From positions 170,218 through 234,217 of the forward strand of contig CH003375.1 in NCBI GenBank assembly GCA_000149265.1: a stretch of 64,000 nt of DNA, in the 5' to 3' direction. A program made the translations under genes and the position numbers. A model generated the notes under the pieces. The model did not search any database. It was not told the origin of the DNA and saw nothing but the letters and a program-made list of their open reading frames with translations. This document shows, one piece after another, positions 23,701 through 35,700 of the stretch. Numbering within the stretch: the stretch's first letter is position 1; each line of letters opens with the position of its first letter. This DNA comes from Ciona savignyi. Lineage: Eukaryota > Chordata > Ascidiacea > Phlebobranchia > Cionidae.

Positions 23701-26700
23701 AACATACATGATTGTTACAATCATGTTAACATATATGATCATTACAACCATGTTAACATATATGATCGTTACAACCATGTTAACATATGATTGTTACAAC
23801 AATGTTAACATATATGATCGTTACAACCATGTTAACATATACGATTGTTACAACCATGTTAACATATATGATTGTTACAATCATGTTAACATATATGATC
23901 GTTACAACCATGTTAACATATGATTGTTACAACAATGTTAACATATATGATTGTTACAACCATGTTAACATATATGATCGTTACAACCATGTTAACATAT
24001 ATGATTGTTACAACCATGTTAACCAATGGTGTTTGTGAGGCATTTGAAGTGAGTAATTAATTAAGCATGCAAGCTGTTCAAATTAGACTTATAATTGTCA
24101 GTATGACTGGTGTCTATTGGTTGGTTTAATAAATATCCTATTTTAAAAAATATATTATTTTATAATCAAACATATAATCAAAGTGGTTGTTACATGATTT
24201 ATGAAGTTCACCTGAGAAAGACCTCCTCAATGGTGGTCACTGTTGCCCCGAAGCTGGTGATGCCAAGATTATCCGCATCCTCTTCTAGAGAGCGAAAGAG
24301 CTTAGGAAAGGATGGGGAGGAGTGAAACGGGAGGACAAACGACACCTCTCCTCCCGCTGTGCGTTCCAGCTTCGCCTCCGGTACGTGGGTGAGGAAGAAT
24401 CTGTCAATCTGGGGGTTGATGGGGGGGAGGGGGTTCAATATAGTATTAAGAAATCTTGGGAGAACAACAAATGAAATTTTTAACACCAAAGTAATAGTTG
24501 CTGTTAAAATAGCATGCTCATGCTCAATTACCAATTATTGTATTATGCTGTTTGGTAATTACTTTGCTAAAAAGCTGTTAAGGAACAATAGCCATACTAC
24601 ATTTCTTGAGGAACATCTGACTTTTGTGGAATACGGTTGAAAAATCACTGGGTTAGACCATTAGCCAGTCAACAAAACAATATATGTATTAAAACCAGTC
24701 GCCCGCTAGTCGGTTTTTTGGACAGCAAGGCAAAATTTTAGTTTGATATAAATAGCTGTTGTTCATTTTACGAAACTTTAAAATTCGTTTCCATCCACTA
24801 CTGTCGAATTACAAAAATTGCTGATGTCAGCAAATACAAATTTATTGCATCAATCAAATGCTTTTGACTGCCACTTTCTGACAAGATTGTAAATTTTTTA
24901 CTGTAAGTAAATTTTGTATCAGACTACTGCTGAACCCAGTATATTTGAACAAATACTATAACAAATGTCCTAAATGTATGCAAAAGACTTTGGTAACCCT
25001 ATGACGAGTGGCTGTCATATATATATGTTGTAACATTCACACCATGCAACAGACAAGTTGTAGGAAGCCATGTTAGCACCAGGATGTTCCTATGTAATGA
25101 CTTACCTGAGCAACATCACATTGAGGAGTCTTGGTCAGCACCACATGGTACCCAACTCCAAACTTGCTTTTAAGGAACACTGAAGAGCCTGTAAACATCA
25201 AGTATAAAAAACTTTTTTTTTTAAACAGAACAAAACGTATTTCATAAAAACACAGCAAAACTTATATTTTTTTAAATGCAATAAAGCCGCAAATATTTTT
25301 TTTTTTAGATTTTAATTAATTTCTTTCAGTTTAGTAGAAAATATATAGATAACAAAGATTTGATTAACTTAAACCAAGAATTTCAAAGAACGCCGAAAAA
25401 GTACAAAATTTGGGTTCAATTAGAGGAAGCAAACCAATACAATGATAACCATGGAAAATCGATAAACTGTTCCAGTTAATTTAACAGATCCTATCCCAAC
25501 TTCCCACCTGTGCATCTGAGCCGGCCGTCAGCCATAATGGCGATCCGATCCCCGAGAAGATCAGCTTCATCCATGAAATGAGTGGAGAGGAGGATAGAGC
25601 ATTTGGTGCGGTAGATCTGCAGGACATCCCAGATCGCTCTTCGAGCTGCAGGATCCATCCCTGATGTAGGTTCGTCCAGGATCACGTACTGTGGAAGGGA
25701 TGATTATTATGGCGATATAGCTTCAAATTATTTCCGTATTTAATATTTAAATACACAGGTTAGAACATTTGGACCATGATAAACCCATATTGGAAGTCGT
25801 GAGGAATGGAAGTGGAAAGCTGAATTTGTAATCACACTTGCTGGATTAAATAAGTATTCCAGTACCAGTTGATCCATCTAGTCGTGACCCATCAGTGTAA
25901 CAGACAAGCTGTGATGGGTCAGATGGGCGTGCAGGTGGAATGATGTTGTCATGGTCGCTGATCTGAATCGCGAAATGTCGTTCCAGATGGAGAGTGTGGC
26001 GCACGCAGTGTGTGTAAGATTTACACTTGCAAATAATAAACTATTTAACGTTTAAATATCGTTTTATAACATGTTTTAATGTAACAAGATTCATATTACT
26101 TTGTTAGAAGAATTGCTCCGTGTTACTCGCGTGGGTTTAACAATTGAGTGAATGAATTCTTACTCCCCCGAAATTTGATGGATTTTTGGCCACAAGTTCC
26201 TACAAACACCATCTATCCCACTTACTTTCGATCCCGCAGAGAGGGCGATTCCAACCGACAATTTCCTCTTCATTCCCCCAGACAACGTGCACGATTGCGC
26301 TGATGCTTTGTCATTCAACTTCAGGATATCTCTCATTCCATCGCATTCCTGCTGCACCTCCGACACCGGAACGCCTTTCAGCTGGAAGATTGAGTTGTTT
26401 ATAAAACAATTTGGCGGAATTTTGTTATTAAATATCTTTAGTCACATATTGCAGAAGATCAAGGGTTTTCGTGAGTTTCAGATATTAAAATCCTTGTTTT
26501 TTAATAAATATCCAAATTTTGCTCATGGGGCACAAACTCACTCCCACAAACTTTTGCTCATGGGGCACAAACTCACCCCCACAAACTTTTGCTCATGGGG
26601 CACAAACCCGCCCCCACAAACTTTTGCTCATGGGGCACAAACTCACCCTCGCGAAGAAGTAGAGATGTTCGTCCACTGTCAGCAGGTCAAAGAGAATGTT

Positions 26701-29700
26701 GAACTGGGGACAAAGACCCAAGGACTTGCGTACCCCCTTCATATCGTCCGTGATGTTGTGGCCCATGATGCTCGCTTCTCCACTGGAGGGTGGGAAGAAT
26801 CCTGGCAACAACACAGGAGTGAAACAGGATGAGTACGGTTGTGTGGCGGAATGGTTAACATGAAACCGTCTTAGTAACGAGCCCATCATGGGTTCAAAAT
26901 TTAGTCCGGTAATAATTTTTAGTTGACGAACGGTCGTGTGGCAGAATGGTTAACATGATGATACATATACCAAATCACATACAATAAAATGATCTTGTGG
27001 ACAAGCTCATTTAAAAACAAAACAAGAGAATGGAGTAAGGTTGTGGGGAAGAATGGTTAACATGACCGATACATATCCCAAATCACATACAATAAAATGG
27101 TCTTGGGGACAAGCTCATTATGGGTTCTAAACTAAGCGAGATAAAATACCCAAAAAATAAGAGAACGGAGAAAGGTTCTGTGACATGATTATCCCATCCT
27201 ATCTTATTATTCCACATTGATCATATTAAACCTGTGAGCATTGACATCGTTGTGGTCTTCCCTGCCCCGTTATGACCCAGTAACACTGTGATCTGTCCTT
27301 CGTACATGTTGATTGACAGGTTGTCTACGGCCACTTTTTCCTTGGTTCCCGATTTGAACACCTGGAGGAATATGTGGCTAATAAGAACTTTACTGTAGCT
27401 AATAATAGACAACTTTATCTTTATACATGAAAAAATAATTTTATAAACCTTACAAACATGGATAACAAGGGTTACAAACATGAATCATTATGTTAAAACC
27501 TAAATGTTAAAAATTTCCGATTAATTCATGATTTTTAGACACTTTAGGAATCAATTTTTGTTAATCTTAGGGATGTCAGGGCTGCCATGTTTAAGGCCCA
27601 AGTGCAGTTTGAACTCATGAATTTAAATGAACGAATGAAATTTTGCTGACGGGGAATGCGTTTAACAATGTATTACCACCAGCACCAGCTGGTGTGATAA
27701 TTTAATGTTTAATAAGGTTTTAGTATCACAGTCATGTGACCAATGGGAGCGATACATATGCTGACTAACATACAAAAACGTTTCAGCAATGAGCCAATAG
27801 GTTCGAAACTAAAGACAGTAAAAAAAATAATAATTTTATAATTTATATTTTCAAATATTAATTTTGATGTTTAACAGTAGTGTTTTAATAGAACAGTTGT
27901 GTTACCAAAAGGTTAACGCGATAAGTACATATACAGACTTACATACAAAAATGGCCTTAGCTACATAATAAGTTTAAAACTAAGCCAGGTTAAAAAAAAA
28001 TAATAATATGTTTTCATAATTTTTGATTTTTTAAATAATAATTTTGATGTTTAAAAATTTACTTTTCTCAGCCCTTTAATCTCAACCACCCTTCTTAAAT
28101 TATCAGGTTCATCTTCAAAGTACTCCTTGTCCGTTCCGTTGATAGATTGCCCGTTGAAAGCTTCATTTTCATTTTCTCCCGTTGACTCAATGTTGATGTA
28201 CTTTTGGCGAGGTGGAGTGTCCAACCAGTAAGATTTCTGAAAGGACAATTGAATTTATTGTTTAAAGTTTACACGCTTAGGCCAAAATAGCAAACATAAG
28301 TGTTGGATAATATTTTTACTTTAAGTTGTTTTTAAAAATAGAATTAGGCAACATTACAAAATTTCTCTGTATTAAGATTTAATTCAACTGGTTTTAAAAT
28401 GATGTTTAAAAATATTTTCAACAAATTTTAATTTTAAGCACAAATCTTCTAAAATGGTTAACTTATCTTTTAACAATTCACTGACAGTTTAATATTAAAA
28501 GAGCAAGCGATTACATCCAATATGAATAATTTCCAAAAGGTTTAGTTGGGTGGACAAGAGGTTCTTACAATAAGTACACTAAACTAATTTAAGAATATTG
28601 CCAAACTAATTAAAATGAGTTAATTGATTAAATAAATTAATAAACAGTTATCTAGCAATAGGCTACTTTATGTCATTCTGAAATAAGACTTTTTTCTTAT
28701 TTTTTAGATATTCAAAAGGTACTTTTTAAATTTTTCATATCATATTTGAGAAATGACAAAAAAAATGTTTATTATTAGATGTTCTGCTTTTTCATTAAAA
28801 CTCACCATGAAAGGAAAATACCACTTCTTGGGTATTCCATATTCACCCGGCCATACCCCTTCAATGTAGACAGCAAGAACCATGTACAACACAGTATCAA
28901 ACAGGAGCATTAGGATAACCTGCATTACATTAATGTTATGGAAATATTATATTTATCCATTTATTTTGCAATCAGACAGTTTGATTTCCAACTCTTAGTT
29001 TAATTTCCCTGTTAACTAAATTTTGTCTGCATTGCGCTAATTGTAATTTTACCATTTCTTGCACATACCACTATTTCCCATATAAGCTCGCTAGAAGCCA
29101 GGCGGGTAATCTATTTTATTACAGTGTCAGACTATCAGCTAAAAGGTGGTCAGATCGAAACCATTTAGTTGTGTCTGTGTGCTTGGACAAGATAGTAGAT
29201 GAAGGCTGAAATCTGTGAATTCACCCTTTAGAAACAAGATTCTTTTTGGGCAGTTTTGGCCGAGTCCGCTTTGTAGTGCTATAGCACCTCACGTCTTATT
29301 TAATGGGTTAAATTTAAAAAAACAATTTTACAATAACACTTAACACATCACAATAGCTCTTAATAATCCAGCGATGGTCACAACAAAATCTAATGATTGT
29401 CAGTGTTGTACCGCCCTGTGGTATTCCATTCCCAGCAATAAACCCCTTTCTATTGTATGGAAAACTACAGCACATCTCATTTAATATTTAAAATTGAACA
29501 ATTTCTCGAAATGATTGATCAAAAAGGTTTATTGGTGTGATTTGTTCCCATCATTGCAAATTAAAGGTTAATTATAAGATAGATAAGCGATAGTCTGCAT
29601 ATTTAGCCATGTAAGGTGCAAAATGATAAAAAATGGCGGAATAAAAGCACGAGGTAGTTTCTGTTTTATACATATTTGAAACAACCTTATAAAAGTAAGT

Positions 29701-32700
29701 TTTTATGTAGCTTACCTCTAGCAGAGTGAAAGAGTCATCCACAGTTACCCCTTGGTGGATATTGTACCACTGAATACCGGTTCCTGGAACAATGATGTTA
29801 AATAACCAGGTTTCTCATACAACATATTTTACTTAAAACATATTTGCAATCAACACATTGGTCTATTTGAATAATAGACAAAAGATACCCTTTAGGTTAT
29901 ATATACATATATCTAGACTTAATTGGGATTTTTGTGTCCGTATACTAGATTTACAGTTTTGGAATACAAATTTTGTTCAAAGACTTTGTTCAGAAACATT
30001 GGTGTCAGAGCAGGCAGATTTCAAAACTATGACTGTTAATCTAAACATGTTGAGTGCAGCGCAACATTAGCATGCTGGTAGTCCAGTCTTTGTACCAAAT
30101 TGTAGAGTGTGAGACTGCTAATCAAATACAGGATTTATCAAAACTAATTCGGTATTGCCGTTGGGCAAGACTTAGCAGTTGTTGACTAAACTTAGTGGTT
30201 TTATTGGTTAAACTTAAGATGTAGCAAATGTCTTTATAATGATCCTGAGGTTTTTTGATCCTCAGACCATCTGCATAAGTTATCCGATGATAAATAAAAA
30301 TTATGAATTCACTGTGTGAGATAAAGATGCAAGTGTTCTTTCGTTTGCTTTACTTATGCATGGTTATTGAAGTTCTCGCAAAACTAGCAATAAAGTTTAT
30401 AAGAGCCACATCATAAGGCTGAAAGATGTAGCCTAGAGCTGCAGGTTGCCAACCCATGCACTCGGACATTAAAGCACTAACCTTTGCCTTCGAACATTCC
30501 CAATAGCTGGCACCCGTTAGACATCGCTACATTGGAAAGCAAGCAAGACAGCAGTTTGACTGAGTGGCTAAGATTGCTATAGTTGTCTTGCATGAAGAGG
30601 TAGGGCATATAGGTGAGACCATATAGCACACCTCCTGCTGCGGCTGCAACATTAGCTGGGGAGGACAAGATATAAGGTAGGCAATGGAAATTTGTATATC
30701 CCGGAGATATGTTAGAAGGAGGTTGCACCTTCCGTCAATTCAACTTTATACCACAGGTCCACAGGTTATAATCCCAATTAAAACTTAAGGTAAAGCAATT
30801 TTAAGCATAACTTTACACCCCCTTAATTATCACACAATAAATTTTAATCTAATCACAAAAAAGAAATTATTACAACAAGTACAATAGTGTTAAATGATAG
30901 GAAAGGATGCAATCGTCAGATCACCTCGCGCACACTGTCAGGTTACAGGAGCTATTGCAGTGTGTTATGTATGATTCAGCACATTTCTTTAATTTGGTAG
31001 AACCCAATAATCCTCTGGGTTCATGCAATGTCTGTTAAGTGCCTTGCCCAAGGACACGCAACTGACTAGCTAGCGACCAGTTTTGTAACCGCAGCCCTTC
31101 GGCTAAAATGTGACGCACCAAACTACCAGACTAATCTGTCGGACTGATAAATTATTGCAAATTTGTTTTGAAGGAAATAAGGTAGATGGTTTACCTTTGG
31201 AGAAGAAGACGGATATAAGAAAGCAGAGGGTGATGGTAGCGGCTGAGAAAGCAAACAGGAAAACAAACACTAGTGTGACATCACTATAAGTAAGCACACT
31301 GCCTTTGCTTGTCTGTAAAGTAACAGAAACAAAAATTAGGAAATACTGGAAATGGTGGACTGCTAATGCATTACCAGGAATTGTGTATCAGTTATTAAAT
31401 TTGCTCTTATTTTAATCAATTCAAAGCAATAAAGCTATATGGGATATATTGGTGATAGATTAAACTGACTTGATTGGCGATGCACAAGATTTTTGATATG
31501 CAAACCCTTACTTCAAATTACTTCATTTTATAGTTATCATTGGAATAACAAGGTATAAGTTATCCATGAAGGTTACTGGTGGACCCTTGCTAATCATGTC
31601 ACATTGATGGGCCTGGTTTTATCAATCCAAACTCAAATTCAGGTTATTGAGGCTTAAATAAATCTTTTAAACTAAAAAAGAAACATATTAACTGTCGTAA
31701 AATGCATATGAAGTCACCTGTATTTTGTAGAAGCCAGCCATCCCAATGCAAGATATTGCAAGGAAGATAAGATATTTTAAGAACCAGGCCAGCCAATGGA
31801 GCCAGTTTGATAACCCCATCATCATCATGTATTCCTGGGAGGATGGATGGGGTTAATGCAGGGGTCGGCAACCTGCGACTCTTTTATCCTTCTGATGCTG
31901 CTCTTATTCATTTTATTGCTACTGTGGTGAAAGCTTTATATGTTTAATACCATGCATAAGTAAAACAAACAGAAGAATGACGCATCATTTTCTTACACAT
32001 TGTTGTTTTCCTTTTATTGCTAAAATATTAGGTATTAGTTTTGCGGCTCTCTTGTGCCTTATAATTACTTCATTGTTTTGCAACCACTGGCCGCGGCCAT
32101 TTATTTTGACTCCAGGTTCAATAAAAAGTTTGGTGTTTATAGCTACAAGCACATCAAGTGTCACCTTCATTTTGGATTCCTTCTCGTGCACAACACTCCG
32201 CACAATCACCAGGGAGGTGTAGAAGAAGCTGAGCATCACAAGAAGTGGCAGCGTACGCTGGATGGCAACTGTAGGGGGGTTGAGTTTAGTCAGCTTCCTT
32301 TAAGATACTGTCCGACTTGACCGCTATATGTCGGATCTATAATAGCTCGGGGCGCTGAAGTAATGAGACTTGTATGGCCTAAATTTCTGGTCCCGGGACT
32401 ACCATGGATCCGCCGATACCAATGTTATGTAATGTATGGGATTAAAATGGCGGGGTATTGTTGGGAAAAAAGAAATGATGAGGGGGTAAAATGAAATGAT
32501 TATGGGATATTGTGAAAGGCGATTAAAATAAAATGATGGGGATATTGTGGGTTAAAAAGTGTAGCAACATCCTAATTATACACAACAGCCAACACACTGC
32601 AAAATAGCTCGATTCATGGGCAGGAGTGAACCTGACGATTGTAAGTTCCCACCTCCAATGGATTTCAATGCAAACACTACTTACTAACAAAAGTGTCCAT

Positions 32701-35700
32701 GATATAGGGAGGGTAAGGGTAACGCTTAAGAAACATATTTTCCTTTCCATCCAAACCAGAAGTATTGGCGAGAACTTGTGCCAGCCCCATATCCACTGCG
32801 TGCATCAGCGCTAAGAAACCTGCAGAAATTCAATTCAGCGTAAAGTATGGATGCTTTTAACTGAGCAGTTTCTCTGGAATATTAAATGTACAATTATTCT
32901 ATGGTGGGTGTGTTGGCATGAGTCACCAAAGAAACACACATTTATTGACGAGGGTAACTAGGTGAAAACATTAAGCTTTTTCAATACCTTACTAGTATGT
33001 AGTGTCCACAGTCAAGTTAGTAAAGATATTAAAATGGAATAAATACGACATAGAGATATGGTACAGGTTTAGACCACTGGATTTAGTTACAAATCATTAA
33101 GGGTTTACAATGCCCAATCATAGATCTGCTCACAGCTAGTTTCAATCCCACAACCTTTCAGATGATGGCCTAACGTGTTACCATATGAGCTACCAGCCAT
33201 ACCACATAAACTTACTATATGAGCTACCAGCCATACCACATAAACCTACTATATGAGCTACCAGCCATACCACATAAACCTACTATATGAAGTATCAGCC
33301 ATACCACATAAACCTACTATACTACCTTCAGCGTAATATTTTGGTTTTCCTCCTTCAAAGGATTTTGGCTCTCGAGGTCCTGGCAGTTGGAAGTCAGGAA
33401 ACAGCAGATTGGTCTTCCAAGTGTCAGTACTGGATGAAACAGTTTAATTCAAGAAACATTTTCAATAACAATTAGATGAACAAGAAACAGTTGAATAACA
33501 TTCAGAGATAATCAAATCCTTTCACAGGAGATTAAGCTTTCTTTACATTGCTTATACACATTGTACAATGATGTTTATTTTAACAAAGGCAATCTATACA
33601 GTCAAATGTGTTTTGTTGAGGTTATAAAATGTTTTCACGATATGGTATTACAGTACTTATTTTCAAACAACAGATTTGATTTAAAAGCACTTAAATGAGT
33701 AAAAAATTGTCTTTCCTAGGACCAATATTACTCCAAACAGTAGCCAGTGTAGATATAAGGTATCTAACCAAGAACCTGTCCAGTCCACCACACAAGCTTA
33801 ACCATCAAACTCACATGCCAGTGAATCTAGCATCATCTTTCGCTGATGAGCTTATTGGGTCAGAATGGAATCGAAACGTGATTTTGACATCGTTTGGGAA
33901 CTTGTTGTTGGTGAAATCGCCGGTGAATACAACTCCAGCTAATGTCTTCTTTAAGTTGGTGTCATTCTTCACATAGATGAGAAAATCGTCTTCACTTGCA
34001 AATGAAACCACTGGGATGAAAAATAAGGTTAAATGAATGGGTGTGTGTCCGTGATCTTATGTTTATAAACACAGGGTGAACTTAATCTTTTAACTACCAT
34101 TTTAAATGTTGGGGTAAATTAAATCACAAATCATGAATAATCATTCGGGCCAATACAATTTAAAAAGAGCAGTTGTAAAATTAAGTTAACACTAAACCTA
34201 ACAATAAACCTTTTACTACACCTTTAATTAGTCCATTTTGTATGGATTTAATAAAAAGTCAAGGACTCCTGTAAATAGTAAAGATGGGATCTGTCAATTT
34301 ACATTTTACAAGATGACGTTTTTCTATGACTAATGGTAAAATACCAGTAAAACTAATGAAGTGTGTAGCTGTATTTTGGGCAATGGACTGCCGCTAGCGA
34401 ATGGTTTAATAGAACTACTTACGATTAACTTTAGGAATGATTCCAAAAAACGAAATAATTGATTTAAATGCATCGCTTGAACCATTGTCTGAAGAGTTGG
34501 AATTACTAGGTGAATCTGCATCAGAGTTGTTTGAAAACATATCCATCATATCTCTTTGTTCCTTTGGCATTTCGCTGATCAAGCAATCTGGTATAAAGTG
34601 CAAGTTTTATTTTTGAATAATGCATAGGGTAATACAGTTAGAGCAAATAAGCTTAAATAAAAAAAGCTGGAATAATAATTTTTATTTAATAGGACATGTT
34701 GAAACGGATTCAACATAAAAATTAATATTTTTGCTTTGTGTTTATTCGTTTAAAATTTCAGTTGATCTGTTGATAGCCTAGGGTGATTCGCTCTTAATAT
34801 CAATGATGTAATATAACTACCATCCTCCAAAAGATGGCTTCATATCAACTGTATGGTCATGAAGATAGTTTGTCAGCGGTCCATCAGTATTCCAAGCCAA
34901 ATAGGTTCAATCATGTAACATGTTGTGCGCGTGACATTAAAGAGTAAACAATCTAGTAGTAAAGCACACGAAAAACATGCCATACAAGAGTAAACATTAG
35001 AGTATAACTTTTTACCAGATTTCAAAATTAACTTCATATTTAAATGGTAATTTACCTACAGTTATTACTTAACACAAGATTGTAAAGAAATAAATTGGTA
35101 CCATTACCAATCATTATTAAACGTAAATTTGTAACAAAGTGGTTATATAAATAATTTAAAAAAAGATTTTTTATTTTCACCTACTAACCCAGGCATGGGC
35201 AACAACCCGCGGGCCGGGTCTAGCCCATGAAGGGATTTGGACCGGCCCATAGACTGTGTCAAACCATACCCTGTAATGGGGCCCTTGCATTGGTAAATAA
35301 AAATGTGATTAAGGTATTGAATATTATTCATGTAATAATTCGGCCCACTAAAAACTTTTTTTCCCCATAACCGTCCCGCCGACTAGAGAAGTTGCCCCAC
35401 CCCTGTACTAACCCATAGTCTGTTCCATGTATCTTGTTGAGACGTTCTTCATCAATTCATCGATATTATCGCTCAGCATTGCGCTAACCAACATGTCAGA
35501 GGAGGTTGTATTGGATTCCTCAGCCATGTCATCAACCACTTGTTCCATTCCACTAGGCAAGGAGTCCAGCATACTAACAGCTGGGGTGTTGAAAATCAGG
35601 TATTTTATTATAGCAACCAGAATACATTTAAAATCTATTTTAACTCTTTTTAAGCAAAATAATTCAACTAAAATTTTTAGTTTAATAATTTTATTATAAT

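Larger units (their letters stand above)
24212..27361 (-). other. ABCA3-like exons 18-23: nucleotide-binding domain 1
   Basis: Exons: 27361-27232, 26801-26647, 26381-26226, 25688-25508, 25188-25106, 24408-24212. In order they carry Walker A ([18 protein letters not shown]), the Q-loop region ([16 protein letters not shown]), the signature ([15 protein letters not shown]), Walker B and D-loop ([16 protein letters not shown]) and the switch histidine ([16 protein letters not shown]). Then comes the NBD1 tail ending TTIEEVFLR. All catalytic residues expected for an active ATP site are present, including the Walker B glutamate. Confidence 0.93.
28063..32268 (-). other. ABCA3-like exons 11-17: transmembrane domain 1
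   Basis: Exons: 32268-32165, 31834-31718, 31312-31195, 30655-30482, 29783-29716, 28919-28806, 28236-28063. The translation has several hydrophobic segments with ABCA hallmarks: [19 protein letters not shown] (the EKE-x-KMKEYM cytosolic helix), [36 protein letters not shown] and [14 protein letters not shown]. Exon 17 is the linker to NBD1 and contains [19 protein letters not shown], a strong ABCA3-type sequence. All junctions keep frame: 11/12 and 12/13 in phase 0, 13/14 and 14/15 in phase 1, 15/16, 16/17 and 17/18 in phase 0. Confidence 0.9.

Noticed and set aside
22268..24038. Open frames of 77-115 codons with [13 protein letters not shown] repeats
   Set aside because: Readings of the 27-bp minisatellite in intron 23. 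Only 22291-22415 is coding, as exon 24.
26287..26832. 181-codon plus-strand open frame
   Set aside because: It is antisense to ABCA3-like exons 19-20 and runs through the intronic 35-bp repeat; no plus-strand gene signal.
26836..26915. Possible true tRNA gene, since A and B boxes are present
   Set aside because: No acceptor stem or anticodon arm pairing can be drawn, and sister copies nearby share the same non-tRNA body.
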